Part shown: positions 6,196 through 6,364 of the stretch, one piece after another
Numbering within the stretch: the stretch's first letter is position 1
Layout: each line of letters begins with the position of its first letter
Assembly: GCA_040773965.1 (NCBI GenBank)
Contig: JAXGVG010000109.1
Location: forward strand, 1-6,364
Direction: 5' to 3'
DNA: 6,364 nt
DNA from: JAXGVG01 sp040773965
Lineage (GTDB): Bacteria > Pseudomonadota > Alphaproteobacteria > UBA9219
Program-made: the position numbers and the translations under genes
The notes under the pieces: model-generated
The model's input: only the letters and a program-made list of their open reading frames with translations
The model's database searches: none
What the model was told of the DNA's origin: nothing

Positions 6196-6233
6196 AACCG
6201 GCTGCGCCTCGCCTAAGGCCAGCCGGTTTTTTT
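6196..6233 (+). terminator. Intrinsic terminator of the small proline-rich gene
   Basis: AACCGGCTG (6196-6204) pairs perfectly over nine bases with CAGCCGGTT (6220-6228). The loop contains a further small pairing, GCC/GGC (6211-6219). A run of seven Ts (6227-6233) follows. It starts 18 bases after the stop codon. This is the strongest terminator in the window. Confidence 0.9.
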
Positions 6234-6260
6234 CGCTCCGAAAGGGCCCGGTTGCGCCTG

Positions 6261-6310
6261 CCGTTCAAACCGCTTAGGATGCGGGTCGATTGAATTTGAA
6301 CGGGTTTTTT
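6261..6310 (+). terminator. Second terminator-like hairpin
   Basis: CCGTTCAAA (6261-6269) pairs perfectly with TTTGAACGG (6295-6303). Inside it CCGC (6270-6273) can pair with GCGG (6281-6284), leaving a ten-base bulge on one side. One G and six Ts (6305-6310) follow. The stem is less G+C-rich and the loop longer than in the first terminator. It may be a back-up terminator, the end of a small RNA, or another structured element. Confidence 0.5.
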
Positions 6311-6321
6311 CCTTATGGCTG

Positions 6322-6364
6322 CACCCCCACCCCCCCCGCTTCCCCCGCCCCACCCCGACTCCCA
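6322..6364. repeat. C-rich low-complexity tract at the window end
   Basis: Runs of five, eight, five, four, four and three or more Cs are separated by one to four other bases, up to the last base of the window. On the minus strand these are G-runs with short spacers. An ATG at 6315 opens a frame reading MAAPPPPPLPPPHPDS to the window edge, but it lacks a clear ribosome binding site. The tract may be a proline-rich coding start, a structured DNA element, or poor sequence at a contig end. Confidence 0.6.

Noticed and set aside
5999..6268. Open frame of 89 codons on the minus strand across the small proline-rich gene
   Set aside because: It runs through the terminator hairpin, is opposite a frame with a much better ribosome binding site, and resembles no known protein.
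6315..6364. Start of another proline-rich protein at ATG 6315
   Set aside because: Only 16 residues are visible, there is no clear ribosome binding site, and the sequence is low-complexity at the window edge. It is kept only as a possibility in the C-rich tract entry.

Overview
The window looks like ordinary chromosome from an alphaproteobacterium. The base composition is G+C-rich (about 60% by eye). The C-terminus of SMC has the alphaproteobacterial type of sequence (ERENMGPVNLRADVEAE near its start, THQRLTMARMDRLFGVTM near its end). The Asd, DapB and DapA proteins read as typical of that group. I cannot name the genus. There is no sign of phage, insertion sequence, CRISPR array, tRNA or rRNA.

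Layout from left to right: (1) 1-807, plus strand, the 3' end of smc, cut by the window edge. (2) 795-2987, minus strand, a 730-residue 3-hydroxyacyl-CoA dehydrogenase / enoyl-CoA hydratase-like fusion of the FadN type, converging on smc with a 13-bp overlap. (3) 2988-3133, a divergent intergenic region with candidate promoters. (4) 3134-4150 asd and 4147-4881 dapB, plus strand, coupled by an ATGA overlap. (5) 4878-5798 dapA, minus strand, converging on dapB so tightly that one TTAA supplies both stop codons. (6) 5799-6000, a divergent intergenic region with a striking AT-rich island. (7) 6001-6177, a small gene of 58 codons for a proline-rich protein with a very strong Shine-Dalgarno and its own intrinsic terminator. 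(8) 6196-6310, two terminator-like hairpins in tandem. (9) 6315-6364, a C-rich low-complexity end.

The asd-dapB operon and dapA together encode three consecutive steps: aspartyl phosphate to aspartate semialdehyde, then to hydroxy-tetrahydrodipicolinate, then to tetrahydrodipicolinate. This is the common trunk to diaminopimelate (peptidoglycan) and lysine. The FadN-like protein would belong to fatty-acid beta-oxidation, but several active-site positions are changed and no thiolase lies beside it. SMC acts in chromosome organisation and is functionally unrelated to its neighbours.

Most of the window is well-known housekeeping biology. The least explained parts are the small proline-rich gene with its AT-rich upstream island, the tandem hairpins after it, and the apparently degraded active sites of the FadN-like protein. 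I do not see convincing evidence of a new multi-gene system.
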